Numbered from the stretch's first letter, positions 42,585-52,073 are shown. The stretch: DNA of 64,000 nucleotides from UBA940 sp045613745 (GCA_045613745.1 JAZLBP010000004.1:1-64000), one strand, 5' to 3'. Translations and numbers: made by a program. The notes: a model not told the origin generated them from the letters alone.

Positions 42585-43874
42585 CTACAGAGTGGTAAGT
42601 TTCAAGTTTCTCCAAGTAACCTTGATGTCACCATCCTCGTGTACTTGCAGAGCGATACGACCTTTACCTTTGCCGATAATCTCGTCGGTCAGGTCAACCA
42701 TCTCAACGCCGTTCAACCAAGTTTGAACCTTGTCGCCTTGAACGCGAACACGCAGGGTGTTCCAATCGCGGGGTTTGAGAACGTTCTCTTTCTCGTCGTC
42801 GATTTGAGCCAACCAGCCACGACCATACGACTCGAAGATACCGGCAGTGTCTTGGCCTTTGGGAGCCACCTCAACTTGCCAGCCGCTAACTTTAGCCTCG
42901 CCCTCGATAATCGAACGGAAGAACAGACCCGAGTTGCCGTTTGCACCTTGTTTGAACTCTGCAGTCAGATCGAAATCGTCGTAGTACTCGCGAGTTGCAA
43001 GGTAACCGTATTTTTTGTTTTTGCCGCTCTCGATAACCAGGTTGCCGTCTTTGTCAACCGAAGCCTTGATATCGCCATAAGCCTCCCAGCCGTGAGTGTC
43101 TTTGCCGTTGAACAGCTCAACCTCTTTACCTGCTTTGCGGGGCAGCTCTTTGATTTTGATATTGCGGAACGATGCGGGGTAGCCGTGGTCTTGCAGACAG
43201 ATTACACCTTTTTGAGCCAGACCGTACTCGGGAGCCATTGTCCATTTACCGCTGTTTTTGCGCTCAAACCAGTCGTCGGTCCAAGCCTCGAACTCAACCA
43301 TCAGAGTGCCGTTCATATAGTACTCAACGTGGCCGTTGTCGAAAACGATAACCGAGTTGTTCCACTCGCCTTGGGGGTTCATAATCGAGTCACGAACATC
43401 GAAGTCGGGCAGATACATAGCGTAATCTACACCGCAGCGTTGCCAATCCTCGAGTTTGGTGGGGTCATTAGCCTCTTCCCAACCTTTGTCGTCGATAAGT
43501 TGGTACTCGGGGCCGGTAACGTAGGGAACAGCGAAGGTAGGACGCTCAACTACGTGGTAGAGCATACCGCTGTTGCCACCTTTCGACAGTTTCCAATCCC
43601 ACGACAGGATGAAGTTGTCAAATTGTTGGCGTGTTACCATATAACCGCTCTCGTCGCTACCCGAACCGGCAGCTTGAATGCAGCCGTCAACCACAGTCCA
43701 GTTGTGGAGTTCGGTGCCGTTGTAGTCTTTCCAGCAGTCGAGGGTCTCGCCGTCGAACAGCAGTTGCCAACCGTCAGCAATCTCTTGCTCGGTAAGGGTG
43801 TTGTGTTTAGGGCAGCAGCTTGCTACCATAGCAACCAGAGCACCCATCATCAGGAATTTTACAGTTTTTTTCAT
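42585..43874 (-). CDS. Lipoprotein with two DUF1080 (3-keto-disaccharide hydrolase-like) domains
   Basis: A 429-residue protein. The lipoprotein signal ends MVASC (Cys at about 20). Two laminin-G/concanavalin-like DUF1080 domains follow in tandem: about 35-225 (GWQLLFDGETLDCWKDYNG, NFILSWDWKLSKGGNSGMLYH) and about 235-429 (VELFNGKDTHGWEAYGD, DFDLTAEFKQGANGNSGLFFRS). Each domain carries the family pattern of a GNSGxxxR/H strand. DUF1080 proteins take part in glycan breakdown, in some cases on 3-keto sugars. It is probably at the cell surface. The ATG at 43880 (MTMKK) is an alternative start. A -7-like TACCTTTG lies at 43920-43927. Confidence 0.87.
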   Translation of the reverse strand: MKKTVKFLMMGALVAMVASCCPKHNTLTEQEIADGWQLLFDGETLDCWKDYNGTELHNWTVVDGCIQAAGSGSDESGYMVTRQQFDNFILSWDWKLSKGGNSGMLYHVVERPTFAVPYVTGPEYQLIDDKGWEEANDPTKLEDWQRCGVDYAMYLPDFDVRDSIMNPQGEWNNSVIVFDNGHVEYYMNGTLMVEFEAWTDDWFERKNSGKWTMAPEYGLAQKGVICLQDHGYPASFRNIKIKELPRKAGKEVELFNGKDTHGWEAYGDIKASVDKDGNLVIESGKNKKYGYLATREYYDDFDLTAEFKQGANGNSGLFFRSIIEGEAKVSGWQVEVAPKGQDTAGIFESYGRGWLAQIDDEKENVLKPRDWNTLRVRVQGDKVQTWLNGVEMVDLTDEIIGKGKGRIALQVHEDGDIKVTWRNLKLTTL

Positions 43875-43937
43875 AGTCATTATGATTATTGTGAATATAT
43901 ACTCAACGATTCAACTCCGCAAAGGTACGAAACTCGC

Positions 43938-44672
43938 CTAAATGTTCCAAATCTCCCACGATTTTTCAGCTTGTTCCACAAGCATTTCGCCACCACTTGC
44001 GGTGCGAGCACCCCTCTCGGCTCCTCGGCGCAGGAATAGCGTCTCGGCAGGGTTGTAAATAAGGTCGAAAAGCATATGATTCTCCCCCACCCACTCATAG
44101 GGGATTGCGGGCGCCGCATCCACTTTGGGGTGCATACCCAGCGGCGTGGTATTGATGATAAGCGTGTGGCTCTGCATAATCTCCTCGGTGAGGTCCTCAT
44201 AGGCCACTGCGCCGTCGCCTCTTTTGCGCGACACCAACAGGTAGGGAATCTCACGCTGGCGAAGCGCCTCGCGCACTGCTTTCGAAGCGCCACCACTACC
44301 CAAAACCAATGCTTTACAGGGTTTGCCTTCGGTCAGACGGTCGATGGTAAGACCCGCGCCAAACACATCGGTATTGTGACCCGTAAGGCGGCCGTTCTGC
44401 ACGCGCACGCAGTTGACAGCACCGATTCGCGCCGCGCCCTCCGAAATGGCGTCAAGCAGAGGTATGATTTGTTCTTTATAGGGGATTGTCACATTAAAAC
44501 CCTCCAAGTCGGGGTGCTCTGCAAGCACACTCGGCAGAAGGTCGATTGCGTCGAGGTCAAAGTTCAAATATTCACACTGCTCACTAAGTCCCATCGCTGC
44601 AAACTTGTCGGTAAAGTAGCCTTGCGAAAAGGAGTGTCCGAGCGGGTGCCCCACCAATCCGAATCTTCTCAT
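43938..44672 (-). CDS. aroE: Shikimate dehydrogenase
   Basis: A 244-residue NADP-dependent enzyme of the chorismate pathway. N-terminal substrate site GLVGHPLGHSFSQGYF (about 5-20), catalytic Lys in FNVTIPYKEQI (about 58-68), Asn/Asp GHNTDVFGAG (about 98), nucleotide-binding LVLGSGGASKAV (about 120) and INTTPLGMHP (about 175). Slightly shorter than the E. coli enzyme. A -7-like TATCTTTG lies at 44695-44702. Confidence 0.94.
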   Translation of the reverse strand: MRRFGLVGHPLGHSFSQGYFTDKFAAMGLSEQCEYLNFDLDAIDLLPSVLAEHPDLEGFNVTIPYKEQIIPLLDAISEGAARIGAVNCVRVQNGRLTGHNTDVFGAGLTIDRLTEGKPCKALVLGSGGASKAVREALRQREIPYLLVSRKRGDGAVAYEDLTEEIMQSHTLIINTTPLGMHPKVDAAPAIPYEWVGENHMLFDLIYNPAETLFLRRGAERGARTASGGEMLVEQAEKSWEIWNI

Positions 44673-44725
44673 AGTTTGGTCTGTTTAATCCCAACAAAGA
44701 TATATATAATATAAGTAGAAAACAA

Positions 44726-44764
44726 GAAAAAAGAGGCTTTCGGCACTTGCCAAAAAACCTCTTT
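44726..44764 (-). terminator. Terminator of the AspT-like gene
   Basis: AAAGAGG and CCTCTTT flank a second inner stem (GGC/GCC). The minus strand continues in a T run. It lies 27 bases after the exchanger stop. Confidence 0.7.
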
Positions 44765-44791
44765 CGGGATATATATGTCTTTTGTTGGGTT

Positions 44792-46453
44792 TTACATCAA
44801 CACCAGGATCTGCGCCACCAGCACTCGAAGGAACATCACAAACGGATAGACCGTCGAGTAGCTTACTGATGCGGTATCGTTGTTTCCAAGCGAGTTGGCA
44901 TAGGCCAAAGCAATGGGGTTGGTCTGGCTACCCGCAAGCATACCCATAATCGTAAAGAAGTTCATCTTCCAAACCACACGGGCGATGACGCCCACAATCA
45001 GCACAGGCACAACCGTAATGATAAATCCGTAGAGAATCCACCAATAACCACCCGCCACAATGCTCGGAACAAAGGTTTCGCCCGCACCCAAACCAACGGC
45101 GGCAAGGAACAGCGAGATACCGATTTCGCGCAACATGAGGTTGGCACTCACGGTGGTGTAGGTAACAATCTTGAAGTGGGGGCCAAATCGACTCATAATG
45201 ATTGCCACCACAAGCGGACCTCCTGCCAAACCAAGTTTGACGGGTTGGCTCAAACCAGGCATTGCAATAGGAATCGAGCCCAAAATCACACCCATCAGAA
45301 TACCTACGAAGAAGGCTATCAGATTGGGCTCACGCAGTTGTTTGGTCGAGTTACCTAGAGTATTTGCGATTGAAGCACAAGCCGCCTCGGTACCCACCAC
45401 AAGCAGTTTATCGCCAATTTGCAGCTCAAGATTGGGGGTTGCAACCAAATCCACGCCCGAACGGGTCACGCGGGTTACGTTCACTCCAAAGTTATTGCGA
45501 AGGTGCAGCGAGCCGATGGTATGGCCGTTGAATTTGCTGCGTGTAACTATAATCTTGCGCGACACAAGCTGGCTGTCGAGGCGCACCCAGTCACCCGCCT
45601 TCATATCATCGGTGGGCTTACCCAAAAATGCGATGATAGCCTCCTGGTCGGTATCGTTGGAGATTACAAGCAGCTTGTCGCCAATATTGAGACGCGAGTT
45701 ACCCGACGCAATCTCGATGGTATTGTCGGCGTGACGGATACGCGAAATCACAAACGGGCGATTGACAAGATGGCTGATTTCCGACACCGAATGACCGTCA
45801 AGGCTCACGTTGGTAAACTCAATAGAGCAGCGGGTTGCGTGCTCTTTCTCGGCCGAGGCGTTGGTATTCTCGTTCTCCTTATCGAGTTTGACGCGGAACA
45901 CACCGCGCAGAATCAAAAACGCAATAATAACACCCGCAACACCCAAGGGATAGGCCACTGCATAGCCGCTTGCGATGGTAGGGTCGTTAGCTCCGAAGGT
46001 GTCGGTATAGACGGTTTGCGCCGCACCAAGTCCGGGAGTATTGGTCACCGCACCCGACATCACACCCACAAGTGTGGACATCGGCTCATTGACGATATAA
46101 TAAAGAGCAATGGTCACCAGCGCCGCAAGCAGAACATTGAGCGCACCCAAGCCCACAAGTCGCATACCGCCACTCTTGAACGACGAGAAGAAACCGGGGC
46201 CCACCTGCAAGCCAATCGAATAGACAAACAGAATCAGACCGAACTCCTTGACAAACGCAAGCAGCGTAGGGTTGATGCGCATCCCGAAGTGAGAGGCCAC
46301 GATACCCATAAACAGAATCCAAGTGATACCCAGCGTAATGCCTTTAAGCTTGACGGCACGACCCAAGAAGATACCCGACGCAATGACAAGTGCAAGTATC
46401 ATCACCGAGTGAGCGATACCGTCGCCAAAAAACAAGCTACTCAGCCATTCCAT
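44792..46453 (-). CDS. Aspartate:alanine exchanger family transporter (YidE/AspT-like)
   Basis: A 553-residue inner-membrane protein. Two blocks of five to six hydrophobic segments (about 10-185 and 370-553) flank a soluble centre with two RCK_C/TrkA-C domains (about 200-285 and 290-370; INIGDKLLVISND and LQIGDKLLVVGTE are the matching strands). The two membrane blocks share the duplicated GxxPGLGAAQT / AGSQTNPIALAYA motifs, as in AspT. It may export or exchange small carboxylates; the substrate is not shown. A -7-like TACATTTG lies at 46480-46487. Confidence 0.88.
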   Translation of the reverse strand: MEWLSSLFFGDGIAHSVMILALVIASGIFLGRAVKLKGITLGITWILFMGIVASHFGMRINPTLLAFVKEFGLILFVYSIGLQVGPGFFSSFKSGGMRLVGLGALNVLLAALVTIALYYIVNEPMSTLVGVMSGAVTNTPGLGAAQTVYTDTFGANDPTIASGYAVAYPLGVAGVIIAFLILRGVFRVKLDKENENTNASAEKEHATRCSIEFTNVSLDGHSVSEISHLVNRPFVISRIRHADNTIEIASGNSRLNIGDKLLVISNDTDQEAIIAFLGKPTDDMKAGDWVRLDSQLVSRKIIVTRSKFNGHTIGSLHLRNNFGVNVTRVTRSGVDLVATPNLELQIGDKLLVVGTEAACASIANTLGNSTKQLREPNLIAFFVGILMGVILGSIPIAMPGLSQPVKLGLAGGPLVVAIIMSRFGPHFKIVTYTTVSANLMLREIGISLFLAAVGLGAGETFVPSIVAGGYWWILYGFIITVVPVLIVGVIARVVWKMNFFTIMGMLAGSQTNPIALAYANSLGNNDTASVSYSTVYPFVMFLRVLVAQILVLM

Positions 46454-46573
46454 AATTAGAAATCATTTAAAAACGGCTGCAAATGTATGCTCTTTTAGTG
46501 AGGGAACAAAATTTTTCGACACTTTATTTAAAAACCAACTATTTTCGGTTGGGAACGGGGTCGAAAACATCAC

Positions 46574-46601
46574 AAAAAAGGGGCAAAAACAGCTTCGCCC
46601 C
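46574..46601 (-). terminator. Terminator of the superoxide dismutase gene
   Basis: On the minus strand GGGGC and GCCCC flank an 11-12-base loop and are followed by TTTTTT. Just after the sod stop codon. Confidence 0.65.
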
Positions 46602-46608
46602 CGACATT

Positions 46609-47223
46609 TTACTTTACCTTACGGTCACTAAAACGAGCCGACACCACAGCCCAATTTACCTTATCCCAAAGAGCCGCCACGTAGTCGGCTCGGCGGTTGC
46701 GATAATCGATATAGTAGGCGTGCTCCCAAACGTCTATTGCCAGCAGAGGCACAAGACCGTGAGTAAGCGGATTACCAGCGTTTTGCAGCGACAAAATCGA
46801 GAGTTTGGAGTGCTTGTCGGCGGTTAGCCAAACCCATCCCGAACCGAACAGCGCAACGGCCGCACGGAGCATCTCGCTTTTGAGGTTTTCGAGCGAGCCA
46901 AAATCGCGTTCAACAGCCTCGGCAAACTCACCCGACGGAGGTTGCGGAACGGCCACCAGTGCATCGAAATAAAAAGTGTGATTCCACACCTGTGCGGCAT
47001 TGTTGAAAATCGCACCCTCGGAGCGCATCACAATCTCCTCCAACGAGTAGTGAGCATAGGGTGTGTCGGCTATCAGAAGGTTGAGATTATTCACATAAGT
47101 CTGATGGTGATGGCCGTGATGATAGTGGAGCGTTTCGGCGCTGATTTGCGGTGCCAGCGCGTCGTCGGAATAGGGCAACGGAGGCAGCGTAAACTGCGTT
47201 TTCTGTTTTGTGGAAGTATTCAT
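46609..47223 (-). CDS. Superoxide dismutase, Fe/Mn type
   Basis: A 204-residue enzyme that dismutates superoxide in the cytoplasm. Metal ligands are visible: His in HYHHGHHHQTYVNNLN (about 29-42), His in VWNHTFYF (about 82), and Asp/His in LLAIDVWEHAYYIDY (about 168-178). The start MNTSTKQKTQFTLPPLPYSD at 47223 gives a slightly long N terminus; an upstream in-frame ATG at 47247 is less likely. Fe versus Mn cannot be fixed from sequence. A -7-like TAATTTTG sits at 47294-47301. Confidence 0.94.
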   Translation of the reverse strand: MNTSTKQKTQFTLPPLPYSDDALAPQISAETLHYHHGHHHQTYVNNLNLLIADTPYAHYSLEEIVMRSEGAIFNNAAQVWNHTFYFDALVAVPQPPSGEFAEAVERDFGSLENLKSEMLRAAVALFGSGWVWLTADKHSKLSILSLQNAGNPLTHGLVPLLAIDVWEHAYYIDYRNRRADYVAALWDKVNWAVVSARFSDRKVK

Positions 47224-47313
47224 AACCGATGAGATTTTTGGTATCACGCAAAAAAAATCAAAAATTATACCGATTTGAGGGCTCCGAGATGCACAAAATT
47301 AGAGAAAAAAGAG

Positions 47314-47321
47314 TATCTTTG
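47314..47321 (+). promoter_or_regulatory. -7 box of pheT
   Basis: TATCTTTG, 26 bases before the ATG at 47348. It may serve pheT and possibly guaA behind it. Confidence 0.5.
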
Positions 47322-47347
47322 AGCGATTTTTATAAACCATAAAAACA

Positions 47348-49819
47348 ATGAACGTATCATACAAGTGGCTTAAAGAGTATCTGGCGTGTGACGTCACAGC
47401 CGAGAAAATGGCTGAAATACTTACAGATATAGGTCTTGAAGTCGAAGACTTCGAGAAAATCGAAACCATCAAAGGCGGTTTGGCAGGCGTGGTTATCGGC
47501 GAGGTTCTGACCTGCATCGACCACCCCGATTCGGACCACCTTCACATCACAACCGTAAATGTAGGCGCCGAGGAGCCCCTGCAAATCGTATGCGGCGCGC
47601 CCAACGTGGCAGCCGGCCAAAAGGTGATGTGCGCAACCATCGGTGCCGTTCTCTACCCCATCGGCGAGACCGAAGGTTTCAAAATCAAAAAGAGCAAAAT
47701 CCGTGGCGTAGAGTCGTTCGGTATGCTGTGTGCCGAGGATGAACTCGGTATCGGCAAAGGTCACGACGGCATTATGGTTCTGCCCGCCGAGGCTGTTCCT
47801 GGAACTCCCGCCAAAGAGTACCTCAACATCAAGGAGGACTACCGCATCGGTATCGGTCTTACCCCCAACCGCGCAGACGCAATGTCGCACTATGGTGTGG
47901 CTCGCGACTTGGCAGCCTATCTGTCGGCAAATGGCGTTGAGTGCGAGTTGAGCAAACCTTCGGTTGAGACGTTTGCAGTAGATAACAACAATCTGAATAT
48001 TCCTGTTGAGGTAGTTGACACCGAGGGTGCTCCCCGTTATGCGGGCGTAACCATCACAGGTGCAAAGGTTGCTCCCTCGCCCGAGTGGATGCAAAACTAC
48101 CTGCGCGCAATCGGTCTGAACCCCCACAACAATCTGGTCGATATCACCAACTTCATCCTGCACGAAATGGGTCAACCCCTGCACGCATTTGATGCAGACA
48201 AAATCGCAGGCGGCAAAATCGTAGTTCGCACCTGCCCCGAGGGTACTTCGTTCAAAACCCTTGACGGCGTGGAGCGCAAACTATCGGCCGACGATTTGAT
48301 GATTTGCGACGCCGAGAAACCTATGTGTATCGCAGGTGTATTCGGTGGCGAATTCAGCGGCGTGAGCGACACTACCACCAATCTGTTTATCGAGAGCGCA
48401 TACTTCAACCCCGTGCGCATCCGCAAAACTGCAAAACGTCACGGTCTGAACACCGACGCATCGTTCCGTTTTGAGCGCGGTATTGACCCCAACATCACTG
48501 TTTATGCTCTGAAACGTGCGGCTATGCTGTTCAAGGAGCTGGCTGGTGGCGAGATTTCGAGCGAGATTATTGACATCCAAAACGCCGAGTTCGAACCCTT
48601 CCGCTTTGACATTTCACTCAACCGCACTCGCAGACTCATTGGCAAAGATATTGACGATGCAACCATCAAAGGCATTATCGCAGCACTGGACGTTACCGTC
48701 GAGGCCGAGAATGACGATGTGCTGAGCGTGGCTGTTCCCCGCTACCGCGTGGACGTACAACGCGAGGCCGACCTGATTGAGGACATCCTCCGTATCTATG
48801 GCTACAACAACATTGAGATTCCCGAGCACGTGAACTCGACTCTGGCATACGCACCCCGTCCCGACAAAGCGGCTCTGACCAACAAAGCGGCAGACTTCCT
48901 TGCAGACAACGGTTACAGCGAGATTATGAGCAACTCGCTCACCAAGGCTGCATACTACGAGGGTCTTTCGAGCTACCCCGCAGCTAACTGCGTGCGTATC
49001 CTCAACCCGCTGAGTGTGGATTTGAACGTGATGCGTCAAACCCTGCTGTTCAACGCACTCGAAGCTGTAGCACTGAACGCCAACCGCAAAAACGGCAACC
49101 TGAAACTCTTTGAGCTGGGTAACTGCTACTTCTACGACGAGAGCAAACGCGCCGAGCAAGGCGAGAACAGCCTGGCGCCCTACTCGGAGACCTTCCGTCT
49201 GGGTATCACCGTAACTGGTTTGGACAAACAAACTCTGTGGAACGGCAAAGCCGAGCCTACAACATACTTTACACTGAAAGCAATCGTTGAGAAACTGCTC
49301 CGCAAGTTCGGTATCGACCCCTATGCGATGCGCGCCGAGGAGTGCAACTCCGATCTGTTTGACCAAGCGGTTGCCTACTCGCTGAACGGCAAGAAGTTCA
49401 TCGAGATGGGTGTTGTTTCGGGCAAGCTGGCCGCTTCGTGCGACGTTAAGGGTGAGGTATTCTTCGCCGAGATTGACTTCGACGCAATCGTTCGCTCGAC
49501 CAAGAAACACAAAATCACAGCCGAGGAGTTGTCGAAATTCCCCGAGGTTAAACGTGACCTCGCGCTGGTAGTTGATAAGAGCGTGTCGTTCGAGAAACTT
49601 CGCTCGATTGCCTTTGCCGCCGAGCGCAAACTGCTCAAACGCGTATCGCTGTTTGACGTTTACGAGGGTGACAAAATGCCCGAGGGCAAAAAGTCGTATG
49701 CGTTGAGTTTCATCTTGGAGGACAAAACTCAAACGATGAACGACAAGACCATCGACAGCGTGATGAGTCGCCTTGTAGCTGCTTTCGAGAAGCAAGCAGG
49801 CGCAACTATCCGCGCATAA
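47348..49819 (+). CDS. pheT: Phenylalanyl-tRNA synthetase, beta subunit
   Basis: An 823-residue subunit of the alpha2-beta2 enzyme. Order: tRNA-binding OB domain (VIGEVLTCIDHPDSDHLHI, about 49-67), B3/B4 editing domain (GIGLTPNRADAMSHYGVARDLAAYL at about 167), B5 domain, the catalytic-like core, and the ferredoxin-fold anticodon-binding domain at the C terminus (LSKFPEVKRDLALVVDKSVSF, about 730). Full length. pheS is not in the window. Confidence 0.97.
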   Translation: MNVSYKWLKEYLACDVTAEKMAEILTDIGLEVEDFEKIETIKGGLAGVVIGEVLTCIDHPDSDHLHITTVNVGAEEPLQIVCGAPNVAAGQKVMCATIGAVLYPIGETEGFKIKKSKIRGVESFGMLCAEDELGIGKGHDGIMVLPAEAVPGTPAKEYLNIKEDYRIGIGLTPNRADAMSHYGVARDLAAYLSANGVECELSKPSVETFAVDNNNLNIPVEVVDTEGAPRYAGVTITGAKVAPSPEWMQNYLRAIGLNPHNNLVDITNFILHEMGQPLHAFDADKIAGGKIVVRTCPEGTSFKTLDGVERKLSADDLMICDAEKPMCIAGVFGGEFSGVSDTTTNLFIESAYFNPVRIRKTAKRHGLNTDASFRFERGIDPNITVYALKRAAMLFKELAGGEISSEIIDIQNAEFEPFRFDISLNRTRRLIGKDIDDATIKGIIAALDVTVEAENDDVLSVAVPRYRVDVQREADLIEDILRIYGYNNIEIPEHVNSTLAYAPRPDKAALTNKAADFLADNGYSEIMSNSLTKAAYYEGLSSYPAANCVRILNPLSVDLNVMRQTLLFNALEAVALNANRKNGNLKLFELGNCYFYDESKRAEQGENSLAPYSETFRLGITVTGLDKQTLWNGKAEPTTYFTLKAIVEKLLRKFGIDPYAMRAEECNSDLFDQAVAYSLNGKKFIEMGVVSGKLAASCDVKGEVFFAEIDFDAIVRSTKKHKITAEELSKFPEVKRDLALVVDKSVSFEKLRSIAFAAERKLLKRVSLFDVYEGDKMPEGKKSYALSFILEDKTQTMNDKTIDSVMSRLVAAFEKQAGATIRA

Positions 49820-49866
49820 TACATAAGGATTTTATACAATATTTTATTTTAATACAGTAGTCGAAT

Positions 49867-51174
49867 ATGAAACAAGACATGATTGTTATCCTTGATTTGG
49901 GTAGCCACGAGAACACAGTTTTGGCACGCGCAATCCGCGCACTTGGTGTTTACAGTGAGATCTACCCTCACGACATTACAGTAGAGGAACTCAAAGCTCT
50001 GCCCAATGTTAAAGGTATTATCATCAACGGCGGTCCCAACAACGTTATTGACGGTGTGGCTATCGATGTTGATGCAGCTATCTACAACGCAGGCGTTCCC
50101 GTTATGGCTGCCGGCCACGACAAAGCTCTCTGCGAGGTTAAACTTCCCCAATTCACTGATGACATCGAGGCTATTAAAGCAGCTGTTAAGGATTTTGTTT
50201 TCGAGACCTGCAAAGCTGAGGCTAACTGGAATATGACCAACTTTGTAGCTGACCAAGTAGAGTTGATTCGCCAACAAGTAGGCGACAAGAAGGTGCTGTT
50301 GGCACTTTCGGGTGGTGTTGACTCGTCGGTTGTTGCTGCTCTGTTGCTCAAAGCCATTGGCGACAACTTGGTATGTGTTCACGTTAACCACGGTCTGATG
50401 CGCAAAGGTGAGTCGGAGGATGTTATAGAGATGTTTGGCAACCAGCTGAAAGCAAACCTTGTTTACATCGACGCTACCGAGCGCTTCCTAACCAAATTGG
50501 AGAACGTTGAGGATCCCGAGCAAAAACGTAAGATTATCGGTGGTGAGTTCATCCGCGTATTCGAGGAGGAGGCACGCAAATTGGACGGCATCGACTTCCT
50601 CGGTCAAGGTACTATCTACCCCGACATCGTTGAGAGTGGTACCAAAACCGCTAAAATGGTTAAATCGCACCACAACGTAGGTGGTCTGCCCGAAGACCTG
50701 CAATTCGAGTTGGTTGAGCCTCTGAAACAACTCTTCAAAGACGAGGTTCGCGAGTGCGGTGTTGAGTTGGGTCTGCCCTACGATATGGTTTACCGTCAAC
50801 CCTTCCCCGGTCCCGGTCTGGGTGTTCGTTGCTTGGGTGCTATCACCCGCGATCGTTTGGAGGCTGTTCGTGAGTCGGACGCTATCCTTCGCGACGAGTT
50901 CAAGAAAGCAGGTCTGGACAAAAAGGTATGGCAATACTTCACCGTTGTGCCCGACTTCAAATCGGTGGGTGTACGCGACAACGCTCGTTCGTACGATTGG
51001 CCTGTGATCATCCGCGCTGTCAACACCGTTGACGCTATGACCGCAACCATCGAGCCTATCGACTGGCCCATCCTGATGAAGATTACCGACCGTATCTTGG
51101 CAGAGGTTAAGACCGTTAACCGCGTATGCTACGATATGTCGCCCAAGCCCAGCGCAACCATCGAGTGGGAATAA
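49867..51174 (+). CDS. guaA: GMP synthase with truncated, catalytically degenerate glutaminase domain
   Basis: A 435-residue protein; the usual length is about 510-525. The ATP-pyrophosphatase domain is intact (LALSGGVDSSVVAALL, SGG at 148; QGTIYPDIVES; KSHHNVGGLPEDL), as is the dimerisation domain ending KPSATIEWE. The N-terminal class I glutaminase is broken: after NGGPNN (about 54) and GVPV (about 76-79) the nucleophile elbow GxCYGxQ reads MAAGHDKAL with no Cys. About 85 residues are then missing, including the His and Glu of the triad, before the join to KDFVFETC. The frame is uninterrupted. It should convert XMP to GMP from ammonia, or need a separate glutaminase. Wording of the C-terminal half resembles the Firmicutes-type GuaA. 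Confidence 0.93.
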   Translation: MKQDMIVILDLGSHENTVLARAIRALGVYSEIYPHDITVEELKALPNVKGIIINGGPNNVIDGVAIDVDAAIYNAGVPVMAAGHDKALCEVKLPQFTDDIEAIKAAVKDFVFETCKAEANWNMTNFVADQVELIRQQVGDKKVLLALSGGVDSSVVAALLLKAIGDNLVCVHVNHGLMRKGESEDVIEMFGNQLKANLVYIDATERFLTKLENVEDPEQKRKIIGGEFIRVFEEEARKLDGIDFLGQGTIYPDIVESGTKTAKMVKSHHNVGGLPEDLQFELVEPLKQLFKDEVRECGVELGLPYDMVYRQPFPGPGLGVRCLGAITRDRLEAVRESDAILRDEFKKAGLDKKVWQYFTVVPDFKSVGVRDNARSYDWPVIIRAVNTVDAMTATIEPIDWPILMKITDRILAEVKTVNRVCYDMSPKPSATIEWE

Positions 51175-51226
51175 TCTAAATTCAGAATTCACAATGCACA
51201 ATTCACAATTTGTGCGATAAAAACGA

Positions 51227-51256
51227 TTAGCCACCATTGCTAGCAGTGGTGGCTAA
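51227..51256 (+). terminator. Possible terminator of guaA
   Basis: TTAGCCACCA and TGGTGGCTAA form a 10-bp stem, 53 bases after the guaA stop. No good T run follows, so efficiency is uncertain. Confidence 0.5.
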
Positions 51257-51293
51257 TTACTAAAAAGAAATACCTAAAAAACTTACCGACAAT

Positions 51294-51974
51294 ATGAAAA
51301 AACTTATCTTAACTCTGTTGAATGCAGTTGTATTGTTTAGTGCATCGGCTCAACAACCCGTAAAGGATTTTGCAAAATGCTATCGCTATGCGAAAGCCAA
51401 CACCGAGATTACCCAAGCTCCCGTTGTAGTATTTATGGGTGACTCTATCACCGAGGGTTGGGCTTCAAAACACCCCGAGTTCTTTACCGACAACAACTTT
51501 GCAGGTCGCGGTATCAGCGGTCAAACCTCGTGGGAGATGCTGTTGCGTTTCCGCGCCGACGTTATCAACCTCGCACCCAAAGCTGTTGTGATTCTGGCAG
51601 GTACCAACGACGTAGCTCAAAACAAAGGCCCGATGACCTACCAACAAACTCTGGATAACATCATCTCGATGGTAGAGCTGGCTCAAGCCAACAAGATTAA
51701 AGTCGTTCTGTGCGCAATTCTGCCCGCCGACCGTTTCAGCTGGCGTCCCGATATGAAACCCGCACAAGACGTTATCGAGATTAACAAACTTATCAAAGCC
51801 TATGCCGAGGAGAACAAGATTCCCTATGTGGACTACCACACTCTGCTCGACAATGGCCAAGGTGGTCTGTCGAAGGAGCACGCTCCCGACGGTGTTCACC
51901 CCGTTGCTGACGCCTACACTCTGATGGAGGCCGAGGTTATGAAGACCCTCAAAAAGGTTGTTAAAATCAAATAA
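51294..51974 (+). CDS. Secreted SGNH/GDSL hydrolase
   Basis: A 226-residue protein with signal peptide (MKKLILTLLNAVVLFSASAQ). SGNH blocks: I VVFMGDSITEGW with nucleophile Ser (about 48), II GRGISGQTSWEML (about 70), III ILAGTNDVAQN with Asn (about 100), V HAPDGVHPVADAY with Asp and His (about 200). Such enzymes remove acyl groups from sugars or lipids; the substrate is unknown. It has its own terminator. Confidence 0.9.
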   Translation: MKKLILTLLNAVVLFSASAQQPVKDFAKCYRYAKANTEITQAPVVVFMGDSITEGWASKHPEFFTDNNFAGRGISGQTSWEMLLRFRADVINLAPKAVVILAGTNDVAQNKGPMTYQQTLDNIISMVELAQANKIKVVLCAILPADRFSWRPDMKPAQDVIEINKLIKAYAEENKIPYVDYHTLLDNGQGGLSKEHAPDGVHPVADAYTLMEAEVMKTLKKVVKIK

Positions 51975-51999
51975 CAAACGTCGGCTATTCAACCTACAC

Positions 52000-52040
52000 A
52001 CAGACACTCGCCCCTTTTAAGCGGCGGGTGTCTGTTTTTT
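52000..52040 (+). terminator. Terminator of the SGNH hydrolase gene
   Basis: ACAGACACTCGCC pairs with GGCGGGTGTCTGT (one mismatch/wobble), followed by six T. Confidence 0.85.
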
Positions 52041-52073
52041 GTGACAAAAGGTCGGTATTTCGGTCAAAAGAGT

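Noticed and set aside
50080..50230. Frameshift or pseudogene in guaA
   Set aside because: The reading frame is continuous, codon use is unchanged across the join, and the flanking residues (KDFVFETCKAEANW) rejoin the normal alignment, so it looks like a true deletion kept under selection.
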